DNA of 64,000 nt, from positions 2,108,001-2,172,000 of the forward strand of contig WHUZ01000003.1 of assembly GCA_015179045.1 (NCBI GenBank), in the 5' to 3' direction. The translations under genes and the position numbers were made by a program. This document shows, one piece after another, positions 21,648 to 32,933 of this stretch. This DNA comes from Kalaharituber pfeilii (lineage: Eukaryota; Ascomycota; Pezizomycetes; Pezizales; Pezizaceae). The notes under the pieces are model-generated. The model made no database searches, had not been told where the DNA came from, and saw only the letters and a list, made by a program, of their open reading frames with translations. Position 1 is the first letter of the stretch; each line of letters starts with the position of its first letter.

Positions 21648-23481
21648 TATCGTTTTCGTCTATCTTATGAAAAATATCGCCAAATTCGCTAATTTTTAAA
21701 TAATCCAACAATGACAGCTTTCAAAGAAGAACGACGATTAAAATGGACAGCTTTACATGAGTATCAACTTAATGATAAGAGAAATCTTATGAAGTTACCT
21801 AATGAAACCCAAGCTTTACATGGAGAAATACCTAAACAGGTGATTCTTCAGCATGAAGTATGGGATCAAATAGTTGATACTCATATAGCATTACTCCATG
21901 CCGGGCGAACGAAAACATTTTTACATATTAATAAACATTATTATGGAATTTCTAGAGAAGAGGTAAGTAATTATTTTCTTTTTATATTAAGTAATTAATT
22001 CTAATATTCTAATAGGTTGAGAAAGTAATTCAATATTGCACACTATGTATTCAAAATCAAGCACGAACTATAACTGGAGAACTACAGCCAATCAAAGTAT
22101 CACATTTATGGGAACGAGTTCAACTAGACTTAATTGATATGCGAGGCTCTCCTAGTGATTCATATAAATGGATATTACATTTACGAGACCACTTCAGCAA
22201 GTTTTCGTGGGCTACAGCATTAAAGTCTAAACGAGCTATAGAGGTTGCAACAAATATCATGACTTGGATTAGTCTTTTTGGACCGCCAAAAATTTTACAA
22301 TGTGATAATGGTACTGAATTTAAAGGTGTATGTGAGACACTAGTTCATGGTCATGGTATTCAATTAATACATGGACGTCCACGACATCCACAAATACAAG
22401 GACTTATTGAACAAGCAAATAGTATTCTTAAACAGAAATTAAGAGCATGGACTGCTGAAAGAAATATAAGTTTCTGGCATTTTGGATTATCGGAAGTTAT
22501 ATTTATAATGAATGCTCAGGTAATCTCTTTTTATATAAATTTAAATATTAATACTAATCATTAATAGGTACATTCGACAACTGGATATAGTCCATATGAG
22601 GTAGTATTCAAACAAAAACCTCATAGTTTACCATTACCACATCATCGCCGAAAAAGAAATATCTTATATGATGAAGATGGTGAAATTGTTACACTTCCTA
22701 CCTCAGATGAAGTAAATGCAGAACCCGGATCTAGTAATTCTGCTTTATCAGAACCAGAGTCTATTCAATCTCATTTTTCGGCTAAAGTGTTATTATTCGG
22801 TAAAAATTCTTAATTTCCTTTTTATTATAACTTATTTTACTAAGTATAGTCTTATTAGAATCTACTTTACCCCCCCCATTCAAATATGATAAACAATCAG
22901 TATTATCATCTTCCGGCGACTCTATATCATCCTCTAAAGATTCTCCATCATCTTCCAAAAATTCATTATTATTATTGAAGAGCTCAGCATTATCTTCTCA
23001 AGAAGTGATAGTTATTTCCTCAGATACAACTTCAAATTCTGAATCAAAGTCAGAAGACTCAGAAACCTTGCCTGAAGTGTCCTTACTTCTTCATAATGTT
23101 CGCCAAAATACAAAACGAAAGCGCCAGCAAATGAAGCAACGTCATCAAAGAAAACGTCCAATTCGAACCTTTGAACCAGGAGAAATTGTGACAGTATATA
23201 TTCCACAAAACGATCGCTGTGGACTCAATAAACGCAGACTATTTGCAAAAGTTTTACATAAGTCACATTTGGATCGCTATCAGCTTTATACTATATATGG
23301 TCTTTTAGATCGTCATTATCCTTCTCGAGAGCTTCAAAAAGTTCCAATTTCTGTCACCAATTCCGAAATTCAACATATGCAGAATATCTCATTTGAACCT
23401 GATCAGTTACAGCTTTTAAGGTCAATATCATTACGTGAAGCAGCTCGTCGTTGCAAAGCAACTACTCAAAATACAAATGAA

Positions 23482-23625
23482 ATCGCCAGCACCAGCCAAA
23501 TCGCCAGCACTAGCCAAATCGCCAGCACTAGCCAAATCGCCAGTACCAGCCAAATCACCAGCACCAGCCAAATCGCTAGCACCAGCCAAATCGCCAGCAC
23601 CAACCAAATCGCCAGTAGAAACACT
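23482..23625 (+). repeat. 18-bp coding tandem repeat (IASTSQ)
   Basis: Eight units of atcgccagcaccagccaa encode a Ser/Thr/Gln-rich stretch between the integrase core and the Cys-rich tail. The last units degenerate (IASTNQ, IASRN). Confidence 0.85.
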
Positions 23626-24050
23626 AATTCTACTACCAGCAAAAGCATTAGGACCAACTCCAATACCAGCAAGAGTGTAAACACCAATATTAGCACTAAC
23701 TTTAGTGCTAATAAACGTATCAGAACAAATATCAGTACCCACAAACTTGCCAGTACCAGTATAAGAAAAACCAGACATGGTACTAACAGGCAACCTATAC
23801 ACTCTAATATACACAGTCAACCTCATCATGATAAACGTTTTCAAGACAAAATTTCATGTTCTTGTCTAGGTACCTGTTCTTCTCTACGTTGTACATGTAT
23901 ACGTCAAAAGGTTAAATGTTCTTATTCTTGTCATAAAAGCAATACTAGTCAATGTACTAACCAGGAGAATGAGAGTGAACATAGTGATGTATATAGTACT
24001 ATTGTTTGTACATAGATGACTGCATAGAGGGATCGGAGACTGTGGAAATT

Positions 24051-24306
24051 TCTTTTTTTTTTTTTTTTTTTTTTTTTTTTCATTACTCGCTGCCACCCTG
24101 TGGGCTATGGCGAGTATTTTATCTACTCTACTCTCTGTTCCTTACATTATATCTACTCCATCTCTTCTTGCTTCTCTCCCTCCGTCTACCTCCTCTCCTC
24201 TGGCTCCCCCATAAGTTCTAGAACCGTCCTCAATGGATCCCCTTCCTCTGTCTTCTTCGGTCTCCACACCTCTTCTTCCCCACCTGGCCACCTCCTCTTT
24301 CACACA
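24051..24306 (-). mobile_element. LINE1 3'-end fragment
   Basis: T run, then the reverse complement of the F1 hairpin (gccatagcccacaggg), then about 200 bp of a 3' UTR. It splits the 3' flank of the integrase unit; the uninterrupted form is at 34380-34440. Confidence 0.7.
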
Positions 24307-24366
24307 GTTAGCTGTATGGTAGATCACTATTACCTTAAATCATAAGCGAGTATATATATTACATAT

Positions 24367-24658
24367 AGGTACATCGAGGTACATTCATGTTCGCCGCTGG
24401 GCCAGGTGTTCGTGGCTGGGCTGGCCCCGTGAAAAACACCATATGTTTTTCACGGGGCCGGCCGGTTCGCGAACCGGAAAATGTTCGTCTGTGGGCCAGA
24501 ACAGGTACATCGAGGTACATTCATGTTCGCCGCTGGGCCAGGTGTTCGTGGCTGGGCTGGCCCCGTGAAAAACACCATATGTTTTTCACGGGGCCGGCCG
24601 GTTCACGAATCGGCTGGCCGGTTCGCGAACCGGAAAATGTTCGTCGGTGGGCCAGAAC
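24367..24658 (+). repeat. Two tandem cruciform-rich units
   Basis: Units 24367-24502 and 24503-24658 both run from aggtacatcgagg to gggccagaac. Each has a 13-bp perfect stem (ccccgtgaaaaac ... gtttttcacgggg) and ggttcgcgaacc; ggccggcc palindromes are also present. Further copies lie at 34646-34808 and, diverged, 29918-30119. It follows the integrase unit in both of its copies. Confidence 0.8.
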
Positions 24659-24659
24659 A

Positions 24660-25600
24660 CACATAAAACTCTGACTTCTTTTGTCGGGCGACACTCCTAT
24701 CTGCTGAAGGGGAATGATTATCGCAATTGGCTAGTGTAGCTTTCGCATCTTTCAATACAATCTTAAAAAAGGAAGAGCGTAGAAACTCATGAGTTACTCT
24801 ATGAGAGGAGACGTCAGTGCAGGTCTGTGGAGGGATGACAGCTCAAACAATGGCCATACGCACTCCGTATCCATAATCACCTAACCAGTAGTGGGAAGCC
24901 TGTGTTGCAGGATAATCGAGCTCAACGACCTGAAGACTTTAGAGCGATAGCAAACTTTTAAGCCTGAGGGAGTTATATGAGATTCAGGTCAGAGACATAA
25001 TATTCTAAATCAAAAGGCTAGAAGTTCAATTAGCGAATTGATTATAATTGACAATCGCAGTCACCTACTGTACTCGAGTGCTGGATGAGGCACCGATGAA
25101 TGTCCGCTGCGCCCACGGATGTCCACTAGGTTTTGAAGTACCAGATTTCACCTTGCTTTAACGGATGTCCTTTGCTTTCCACGATGATAAAGTAGCCGCC
25201 TATTTTAAGCGGGGTTGATCGCCTTGCAATAGTGAGTAGCGATAAGCAGGGTTACATCATTGAAAAAAAAAAGAAGAAAAAAAAAAGGCGGGTTGATCCT
25301 CAGAGCTCCGTTGCTTTTTCTTGATTGGTTAAGTATTGCATTTCCCGCCAATTGATGGGTCTCGACCACCGCCGGTGACTGGATTAGGGTTTGCGGCGCT
25401 CATGGCGAGAAGCTGCCGAGCCGTAGCATTTCTTGGCGACACTGTTAAGGCAGGTTACTAAGCAGCCTGCTGCTGGCCTTGGCAGGAGATAGAGACTGTT
25501 ACGAGACTAAAGAGTATAACCACAACAAACTATCGTCTAGCCTCGACCGTAGCATCCATGTTAACCAATACATCTCCGCATACGCTTCTCCTTCGGAAAC
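24660..25600. other. No gene recognised; one decayed F2 tail
   Basis: Probably the upstream region of the F-box gene. 25222-25290 is a decayed F2 (cgataagcagggttacat plus an A-rich tail) bracketed by gcggggttgatc / gcgggttgatcc. Confidence 0.45.
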
Positions 25601-25628
25601 AATACGACCTACTTGAACCTTACGAAGC

Positions 25629-27460
25629 ATGTCAACGCCCAGCGCACCCCGCGACTACCACGCTGCAGCTCACCACAACCTCACCATTCCCGGCCTCCTG
25701 CGCCTCACCCCAGAGACACTCACTGCCATCATCCTTTTTCTGTGTCCCCGTGAAGCCATTTTCCTCTCCCTGACCTGCCGCTCCATCTACAAGGGCATCC
25801 TCGCACGCGAGAATTCCTATGTCTGGTACCTCGTCGGAGGATTCGTAAAGGGATTACCTGGGTGGAGTGATAGCTGGAACTTGGCTGCACTCTCGCTTGC
25901 CGCAGAGGATCCTTTGCAACAGGCAGATAAGCAGCAGAAGCTCAGGAAGGGAACGGGTAGGACTAAGCGGCTGGGGCGGCCCCAATTGGAAGCAGTTCTA
26001 CGCCAGTATGAGCGGGACAGAGTCATTGATTACAAACGGATACTAGTGGACACTATGCTAGGAGACACTACCATAGGCTGCCAGTGGTGCCTGCAGCAGC
26101 CGCTTACAAGGAAGGTCTATGAAAACTGGAAGATTAGGTTGTGTGTTGGCTGCTTTGAGGAGAACGTTATTAGTAAGTTCCCCATTCCCACATACTCTCG
26201 ATGCCAGTTTTATGCCTCTGCAAGGCTTAGCTGGAGTTGACTGACACTCATGTTGTCACCCACCTGCTTACATACATAGCTAAATTCGAGCTGAGCAAAC
26301 TCGACATCGACATTCTCCACTTGCCTGTCCAAGACCGTGCGAATAGAACCCATATGAACCGCATTGTCGGCGGCCTGTGGAAGCGCTCTGTCGAACGCCT
26401 AGTGCGTAACCGTTACGGTGCTAACATAACTTTGCAGGAGCTGATTGAAGAAGCTGAACGAAAGTTTCGAACCTCCACCACTGAGACGGAAAAGGAAGCC
26501 CTGGAAGTATACCGTCAGAGGCATAATAAAGTCGTCTTTGCCGCTTTTCAGGCCCGCTGGGCGGAGCTTCATGCAGCGGGCGACGGCGGAGGAAACCCAA
26601 TGATTGCTGCGGTACAAAGATTTGTACCTCCGGAAAAGATAAACGCGGCATGGATGTACGAGATAACATTACCCTATTATTCCCAGGATCGACTGTGGAG
26701 GATTAAGGCCTTTGCTTCCGACCCGCTGTTCATCGAGCTCCAAGTCATCAAGTCCCCACGGAGGCTCTCGTCCGGGATACTTGGGGAGCTGTGGCAAGAC
26801 CAGGCGTGGGTGGATAGCATCGTCAAGTACCGCTTGGATACCTTGACCAAGCACCTCACTGAAAACCACCTGGATCATAACTGGATGACATTTCTTATTG
26901 CGCAACAGTCCCGTGACGACATCATCAAGCTCGGCACCGCATGGCACATGTCACGTCTGAGAGATGAGGGCGCCGACGACCTCTTCCGCCGCGCTTGCGA
27001 ACACGACCCCGAAGGTATACGTTGTCCTCTGCGGACGTGCCAGACTGGGCAGCGCCAGGAGTCGTGGTTGCAGTTATCCCATCACGAAGAAACTCCAGTC
27101 AAGTGCTACAAGTTTCACAGCCTTGAAACCTTTCTACCCCACATGATTCACTGCCACTGGGACTTTTTCATTGCCGGCGATTTTGACTGGCTTGTGGGAA
27201 AGCCTAGCAGGTGGTGGCCGAAAATTGCGGTGCGGGGGCGGACGTCCGGCACAAGCAACGACATAATCGAGTGGCTTGAGAATGCCTGGACACAGGAGAT
27301 GTGGCTGAAGGAGTGGTGGCCACGCAGATGGAAACCTGAGTACGGTCAAATATTGTATGAATGGTCACAAAGACGGGAATTCATGGAAAAAATACCGAAT
27401 CCAAATCCTCCAGCTGGCACTGACGCCCAGGATTGGGGCCTTTCCAGGAATGGAACTTAG
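25629..27460 (+). CDS. F-box protein, two exons
   Basis: Exon 1 is 25629-26172 and exon 2 is 26280-27460, with an intron of 107 bp (GTAAGT...TACATAG, CTGAC branch candidates about 35-45 bp before the acceptor). Splicing gives a 574-residue protein with no internal stop. Residues about 20-55 form an F-box (LRLTPETLTAIILFLCPREA, then LTCRSIYKGI). A CxxC...CxxC pair (CQWC, CVGC) lies near residues 155-175. The rest is Trp-rich and unassigned. F-box proteins bring substrates to SCF ubiquitin ligases; the substrate here is unknown. It is the best-preserved host-type gene in the window, with clean codons and no repeats inside it. ATG 25558 opens a different, unrelated frame. Confidence 0.8.
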
Positions 27461-27558
27461 GTTGTCTTACACTCTGTGTGCGTCCTTGTATAAGTCTATA
27501 TCCTCTGTTTCTATCCTTTGTGGAATTCTACATGCCTTTTCCGGTCACAACAGTAGCG

Positions 27559-27587
27559 AAAAAAAAAAAAAAAAAAAAAAAAAAAAC
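27559..27587 (+). repeat. Isolated poly(A) tract
   Basis: About 29 A residues, 100 bp after the F-box stop codon. There is no F1 or F2 hairpin before it and no duplication around it. Confidence 0.7.
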
Positions 27588-28229
27588 CATCCTGTACGAG
27601 AAAGTTCAATCGGGCGCGCGGACTTCATAAAAAAGCCAAAAGGGAAAATTTATCGACCGATTGCAGCACGAACATGGAGCGAACAACATATTGGTGGTGC
27701 GATTCCCTGACCTTGAACTCTGGTTGTGCGCCTTAGGATGTTAGTCAAGCGAGTCTATAGAGCAGGGGTTGCATGTTTACCTACAAGATCTTTATATGCT
27801 TGAAAATATTTGACATGTACATAAAACAAGTTTCTAGAAGTTGTATATTACACTCAACATTGCAGAAAGTTTTTCATTTACTCAGTATATGCAACGCCCC
27901 ATAGTCGTTGGCAACGTCTAAAGCTATAATGGTGTTTGATCTCGACTTTGGGTGCTAACAGGCACCTGACATTGATCAACCATGTTAGGTCTCTTCTCCA
28001 GCAAGGCCGATGACCGTGATGTGATAGAGCAGGGTGTCAGTCTACTGTCTCTCCCGGCAAGGGCACAGCTGCTCGCTTACCCTGAAGCAAAGAGGAGCCT
28101 TGACGTGTAGGCTATCAGACTAATTTGGTGCTGCACTGGACTATCAACGCCGCCTTGTGGCCAGGATCCATGCCATATGCCAGGAAACATTGACCGGACA
28201 TCGCGGCCCAGTTTTGTTCCTTTATCTTC
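27588..28229. other. No gene recognised
   Basis: No reading frame of note and no repeat family seen. Confidence 0.5.
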
Positions 28230-28241
28230 ATCTGGTCACGA

Positions 28242-28291
28242 CTCGCCATAGCCCCTAGGGCGGCACGCGAGTACTGATTAAAAAAAAAAAA
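28242..28291 (+). mobile_element. F1 micro-retroposon
   Basis: Starts at ctcgcc and ends in 12-13 A. Target duplication atctggtcacga / atctagtcacga (28230-28241 and 28292-28303), one mismatch. Confidence 0.88.
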
Positions 28292-28509
28292 ATCTAGTCA
28301 CGAAGATCAGACCCTACGCAACACCTTCACCCTAAGAATCCCCCTACTCGTGGTAGCAGTGTAGGGATTGGTTTTAAATATTCACGCAAATCGTCTATTG
28401 AGATTCAAATACTTAGCTAGCTACGATGACATACAAAAGACTTGTCAAAACATGTCATCCGCCACCCGTGTTCGAGCTTTCTATCACCTTACATCCGCTA
28501 CTGTATGTT

Positions 28510-28674
28510 GGTGTTAACTAATAGATACGTTCTTTTCCGTTACTGTTAACTAATGGATACATTCTTTTCCGTTACTGTTACCAACAGCTACGCTCTTTCC
28601 GACTACTATTTCGTCTGTTTATTTCGTTGCTTACGCTCTTTCCGACTACTATTTCGTCTGTTTATTTCGTTGCT
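28510..28674 (+). repeat. Two small tandem duplications
   Basis: A unit of about 34 bp (taactaat.gatac.ttcttttccgttactgt) occurs twice. It is followed by a perfect 43-bp unit at 28589-28631 and 28632-28674 that starts tacgctctttcc. Confidence 0.8.
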
Positions 28675-29132
28675 GTTCTGTTCTTTCATTTAACTCATAT
28701 CAATGATCTACCACCATGATGTTGCCATTAATGTTTGATGAAATCATGCAATGACGCCACAGCACCAACTTAAGCTTAGTTGCAAGCCAAACGCATTCCG
28801 TGTGACTTGCGCACCCTATTGTTCTGGCAGTCATGTCATGCAAATGCTTATCATGTATGTAATCCTGTGTTGTTCTGCAATCTCTTTAATCAATCAGACT
28901 TAGGTACAGATCTTCTTTATTCCCTCAGAAGGGGCCAGTATAGCCCGCCTCCCAGGAAAACTCTGCTTTCGCCACCCTGCCCTTGCTACTGCCCTTATCG
29001 CTGCTCCTACCTTTGTATTATTTTTCTCAGCTAATGAACCTATCGTATAAAGGCCTCATCTAGCCCTCATGTAAATAGTTCTTTCTCTCCTTGTCTGGTG
29101 TCTTATGTTTTTACTAGACCCATATGGTTCCT
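28675..29132. other. No gene recognised
   Basis: Short frames only; no recognised family. Confidence 0.45.
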
Positions 29133-29140
29133 CGTAGTCC

Positions 29141-29144
<4 letters not shown>

Positions 29145-29178
<34 letters not shown>

Positions 29179-29227
29179 CATTTAATCGCATGCCGCCCTA
29201 TGGGCTACGGCGATATTTAGTTACAAT
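29145..29227 (-). mobile_element. F1 micro-retroposon
   Basis: Long T run, then the reverse complement of atcgccgtagcccatagg and gcgatt. Target duplication cgtagtccatat / cgcagtccatat (29133-29144 and 29228-29239). About 13 extra bases precede the hairpin. Confidence 0.85.
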
Positions 29228-29244
29228 CGCAGTCCATATGTTCT

Positions 29245-29915
29245 TGGTATTCTTGTCAATCCCTAGATCTTATTCATTACCTGATCTTCTTCACTGCCTT
29301 TTCACCATAGTCTGCCATCGCTACTGAACCAGAACCGCGGAACCAGAATCGCTGAACCCAGAACCGCTGAACCGCTACCTGCGAGCCTCTCCTGTCAAGC
29401 CTCTGCCGTTCAGCGCTTGCGAAACCACTGTTACCCTGAACCGGTCGTATTCCTCATGAGAGTCCGCCCGCCACGCGTGACAGTATTATTAGAAAATGCA
29501 GTTACTAGAATTTCTGCAAGTCTCAAGTATCTACTTTACGTAAGTCACAATCTTATTTCTTTACTATACTATTAATCTAATAAATTCAATTTGTAGTATA
29601 CTATTAGTTTTTACTTCATTTATAAAATTACTACATTATTGGAAAGTTAAGCTAAAGCAGTTTAATATATGCAATTCTTTCTTGTACATAATATAATAAT
29701 TATTACCAAGTAGTAATATAAATAAACATTAAGCTTATTATTGATTTTCAACAGAGTTAGGTGGTTATCGAATTATTATATTGTTAGTATGTAGGGCTAT
29801 CATTTAGGCTGATTTCCTGGAATTCAGATACAAATCCATTGGTTATTGGCAAAATCTGCTACCTCTCTGCTACCACCCCATCTATTACCGATCCAAGGCC
29901 AAATTTATGACACAT
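29245..29915. other. AT-rich stretch without a gene
   Basis: AT content rises from about 29480. No coding frame and no known repeat seen. Confidence 0.45.
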
Positions 29916-29917
29916 GT

Positions 29918-30119
29918 TGTGGCCCACTGACGAACATTGTGGTTCGTGAAACTGGGCATAAATAGAGGCGTAGGTACATAGAGGTACATTCATGTTCGCT
30001 GCTTGGCCAGGTGTTCGCGAATCGGCTGGCCCCGTGAAAAACACCACATGTTCTGGCCGATTCGCGAATGGGCCTGGCCGGTCCGCAAACAAAGAAATGT
30101 TCGTCGGTGGGCCAGAACA
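29918..30119. mobile_element. TIR form of the cruciform repeat, about 200 bp
   Basis: The left end tgttgtggcccactgacg and the right end (reverse complement tgttctggcccaccgacg) form terminal inverted repeats of about 24 bp with a few mismatches. The interior matches the units at 24367-24658. No target duplication is clear. Confidence 0.6.
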
Positions 30120-30189
30120 AAGCCATTCGTAACCATATGAGTTGAATTGGTCAAACTGACACACGAGCTGTGACAATTTGGATGAGTGG

Positions 30190-31097
30190 AGTCTTCCTTT
30201 TTGCAACTTACAACGGCCCGTAAAAGGTCTTGGATTAGACAGTATTGGGATAAGTATGTCCTGCAATATACTGTGTGGGACGGCGAGGTCGTAGGTATGA
30301 GAGGTGCCCTCGAGGCGGGTGATGCCAGGGCAAGAGTGTTATTGCTCGCAGACTCTCAGACAGCAATTAGCGCGGTCAAGGTAGCAGGGAAAACTGGAAA
30401 ACCGAGGACTGCGGACCTGGCGCATGTGGTAGAGCTCGTGGCAGAAAGGCGGCGGAACTTGAGATCCCGGAGCTGTGAGGCTTGCGTGGGTCAAGGCCCA
30501 TGTGGGGATAGAGGGCAATGAGACCGCAGATGAGAGGGCCAAAGAGGGGGCCAGATGCACGAGGTACGATGGGCAGGCTACTGAGGGCGGTCTGCGCCAG
30601 GAGTTAGTTCGAAAGAGAAATGAGGAGAGGGAGCGAGCTGGGTTCGGGAAGGGCAAGTTCGTGAAGTGGTGCAGGAGGGCCCTCACCAACTACTCCTGAC
30701 TGCGGACTGGAAAAGGCGGAGCCATGTGGAGGAGAAAAATCAGTGGAGAGAAGGCACGGGGCTCTTGTGGAGCAGCTTGGAGTGCAGAACATGTGGTGTT
30801 TGAGTGTGGCGAGCTGGAGCGGCCCAAGGGAAAGAAGGAGAGTGGAGAGATGGCCACCTGGCAGTGCTGGGAGGACTTTGAGGAGAAAGGGTGGAAGCAG
30901 GAGGGGGTAGAGGGCAACCCAGTCGAGGTAAGGTTCGCCAGCCTCGATCTGAGCTAGCTGAAGGGCCGCAGCTACGTTGTGTACCAAGCGTGTACGTAGT
31001 GTAGATAGGTAGCTGGTTTAACCTGACCCGGGTAAATGGGTCCCTGCCATAGGCTGGTAGCCTGTATGCGGGGTTACGTGAATTAAAAACAAAAAAG
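30190..31097 (+). pseudogene. LINE2 fragment: RNase H and 3' end
   Basis: 5'-truncated Tad-like LINE. The RNase H domain is readable: VLLLADSQTAISAVKVAGKT in one frame, then LAWVKAHVGIEGNETADERA in the next after a shift near 30470. A basic stretch RNEERERAGFGKGKFVKW follows. The 3' UTR ends in the F2 hairpin of the type ccctgccataggctggtag, gcggggttacgtgaat and an A-rich tail. This anchors the F2 micro-retroposons as copies of this LINE's 3' end. Confidence 0.8.
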
Positions 31098-31098
31098 T

Positions 31099-31182
31099 AC
31101 GCAGATCGAGGCTGTATTCCATTGTTGGCAAAAGATATCGTTGCCAACTGTGAGCCTCGTTAAATGCAGACTCGATCTGCAT
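31099..31182. repeat. Interrupted palindrome
   Basis: gcagatcgag ... ctcgatctgc at the outside and gttggcaa ... ttgccaac inside (near 31124-31150) form a nested hairpin just after the LINE2 tail. Confidence 0.6.
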
Positions 31183-31955
31183 ATGGCGTGATCCTCCTGT
31201 TCCAATACTGTCTAATCCCCAAGACTTTTTTATGGGTAACCGTCCTCTTCTGCCATACCTGTGGCTGGTGCTACAACCAATCAAAAAATGTATTCCCACA
31301 GCGTCAGAGTCCATACCATCCCACCGCTTGGAATGGGGGGATATATATGTGCTGGGTCTTTTGTGACAACCGCTCTGGCCCGGACCATTCACAACACACG
31401 TACTTGTACAACTTTTTTTTGTACAACATGTCGCTGAATTATTGCGGTTGCCACATTACTGTACTGTCAATTTCATCAACTCTTTGGAGTATTGGTTTCT
31501 TTACACATTTATTTACTCATATTTTCTCTTGTCCTTGGAAGTTACATGCATTTAAGATTGTTGGATCTTTAACTATGCAACTATATTTTGTATAATTCTC
31601 CAGAATGTGCTATTCAGGAGTATTTCACTGGAATCAGATTATCGCTGAAGAGGGTTCTGCATTTTTAACGGCAGTTTAATTGGGTTCGAAGTTAACTGTA
31701 GAGTACACTTGTAGGGTGCGTAGGTAATGCAGTGCATGGTGCTGTATGCAGAACAAAAAAAACATGGACCGTGGGGCTACTGAGTAGCCCGGACAAGTGG
31801 TGACTGAATCACTGTTACGAATGACCCCGCACATATAGATGGAATATGCATGCTAAAATACACTAGAGCAGTCAATAAGCCACGCCCGTATCTACAGGAT
31901 GAGAACTATCACAAGCGGCAGTAGCACAGCGTGAGCCTCACCCAAGGGATGAATC
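31183..31955. other. No gene recognised
   Basis: An open frame of about 140 codons at 31164-31595 is rich in aromatic residues but matches no family. 'gtctaatccccaagac' near 31213 is an inverted relative of the sequence near 30220. Confidence 0.4.
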
Positions 31956-32008
31956 AATGAATCCAACAGGCCAGGCCTGGCCTGGCAGGCCGTGATCTGC
32001 ATTGGACT

Positions 32009-32115
32009 TTTTTTTTTTTTTTTTTTTTAATATCAGTACTCGCATGCCGCCCTATGGGTTATGGCGAGGTCTTTATTAAAAGAAGAAAAAGAATTAATGG
32101 CTTAATACATGTAGT
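32009..32115 (-). mobile_element. LINE1 3' tail insertion
   Basis: T run, F1 hairpin, then UTR up to the tacatgtag motif. Perfect 13-bp target duplication tctgcattggact (31996-32008 and 32116-32128). Confidence 0.9.
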
Positions 32116-32214
32116 TCTGCATTGGACTGAAACCGCCTGGACCGATCCAGGCCGGTATTCTCAGTGGCCTGGACCAGCCTGGACTGGCCTGGTTGGCCTG
32201 ATCCACATGAATTA

Positions 32215-32424
32215 AACCAACCAGGCCGGTCCAGGCCAACCAGGCCGGTCCAGGCCAACCAGGCCGGTCCAGGCCAACCAGGCCGGTCCAGGCCAACCAG
32301 GCCAGTCCAGGCCAACCAGGCCAGTCCAGGCCAACCAGGCCAACCAGGCCAGTCCAGGCCAACCAGGCCAACCAGGCCAGTCCAGGCCAACCAGGCCAAC
32401 CAGGCCAGTCCAGGCCAACCAGGC
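32215..32424. repeat. 19-bp minisatellite
   Basis: Units of aaccaggccggtccaggcc, some with an extra aaccaggcc half unit; about ten in all. Copy 1 (near 300-420) has only a few. Confidence 0.9.
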
Positions 32425-32622
32425 AGGTTCAGGCCAATTGAATGAATCACTCCACAGCTATCGAGGTGAATTGAGGCCAGCGTTTACTAGATTGTTTGAG
32501 TATTTAGATGAGTAGAATCTCCCGTATATTTAGAATTTTAAACAGCAGCGGTCTACGACTTTCGTCAAGTATGTATCACACTTGATATTCAAGTATATAT
32601 ATATTTTAGCGATGATGGACCT

Positions 32623-32677
32623 TTTTTTTTAAAAACATATCATTACTCGCATTCCGCCCTGGGGGCTATGGCGAGAT
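32623..32677 (-). mobile_element. F1 micro-retroposon
   Basis: Reverse orientation, target duplication atgatggacct (32612-32622 and 32678-32688). It lies at almost the same element position as the F1 at 36-108 in copy 1. Confidence 0.85.
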
Positions 32678-32933
32678 ATGATGGACCTTTCAGATAATAC
32701 AACAGACGGGACTCAATTCTTTGATGATGATACCTAATACGCAACTGTCAATTACTTATAGTGGAAATGTCCAGGACTATTAAAATCTAATTCACCTGGG
32801 TTAGATTCTAAAATCGCTTGAATTTACGTAAATGGCCTGGTTGGCCGGCCTGGCCTGGCCTCGCCTGTTGAATTCATTATAAAAATCTCACTACTCAAAT
32901 TCAACTCCAAATCCTCATGCGTTCTTCACTCAA

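Larger units (their letters stand above)
21485..24015 (+). pseudogene. Intron-containing integrase with CXC-like tail (damaged)
   Basis: Predicted exons: 21485-21962 (containing an F1 insertion), 22016-22519, 22568-22799 and 22850-24015. Introns of 53, 48 and 50 bp are GT...AG and keep phase (0, 0, 1). The protein has an H2C2-like zinc region (LLHAGRTKTFLHINKHYYG...YCTLC) and a DDE integrase core (VQLDLIDMRG, LQCDNGTEFKG, GLIEQANSILK). A Ser-rich linker follows, with a short IASTSQ tandem region. The Cys-rich C-terminus (CSCLGTCSSLRCTCIRQKVKC, then SCH...C) resembles CXC/Tesmin-type motifs. It recalls Ginger or KRBA2-like integrases of DNA transposons rather than LTR elements; no RT is present. 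The F1 insertion at 21582 and an in-frame TAA soon after it break exon 1, so this copy is probably inactive, or else starts at ATG 21711. Confidence 0.7.
31956..32878. mobile_element. TIR element with expanded minisatellite, copy 2
   Basis: The ends aatgaatccaacaggcc and (reverse complement) aatgaattcaacaggcg face each other. Inside are a LINE1 tail (32009-32115), the minisatellite (32215-32424), the AT-rich core shared with 1-300, and an F1 copy (32623-32677). No transposase seen. Confidence 0.65.

Noticed and set aside
24387..24674. Open frames MFAAGPGVRGWAG... in three copies
   Set aside because: They coincide with the palindromic repeat units and occur in two frames; no codon-level conservation apart from the DNA repeat itself.
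27559..27587. Poly(A) after the F-box gene as a sign of a processed retrocopy
   Set aside because: The gene has a spliceosomal intron and no target duplication brackets it.
31164..31595. 143-codon plus-strand frame rich in Cys, Trp and Phe
   Set aside because: No signal or repeated membrane pattern consistent with a family; overlaps a palindrome next to a LINE tail.
32100..32450. Long open frames on both strands rich in WPGWPGLAW
   Set aside because: They arise from the 19-bp minisatellite being free of stops in several frames; not coding.
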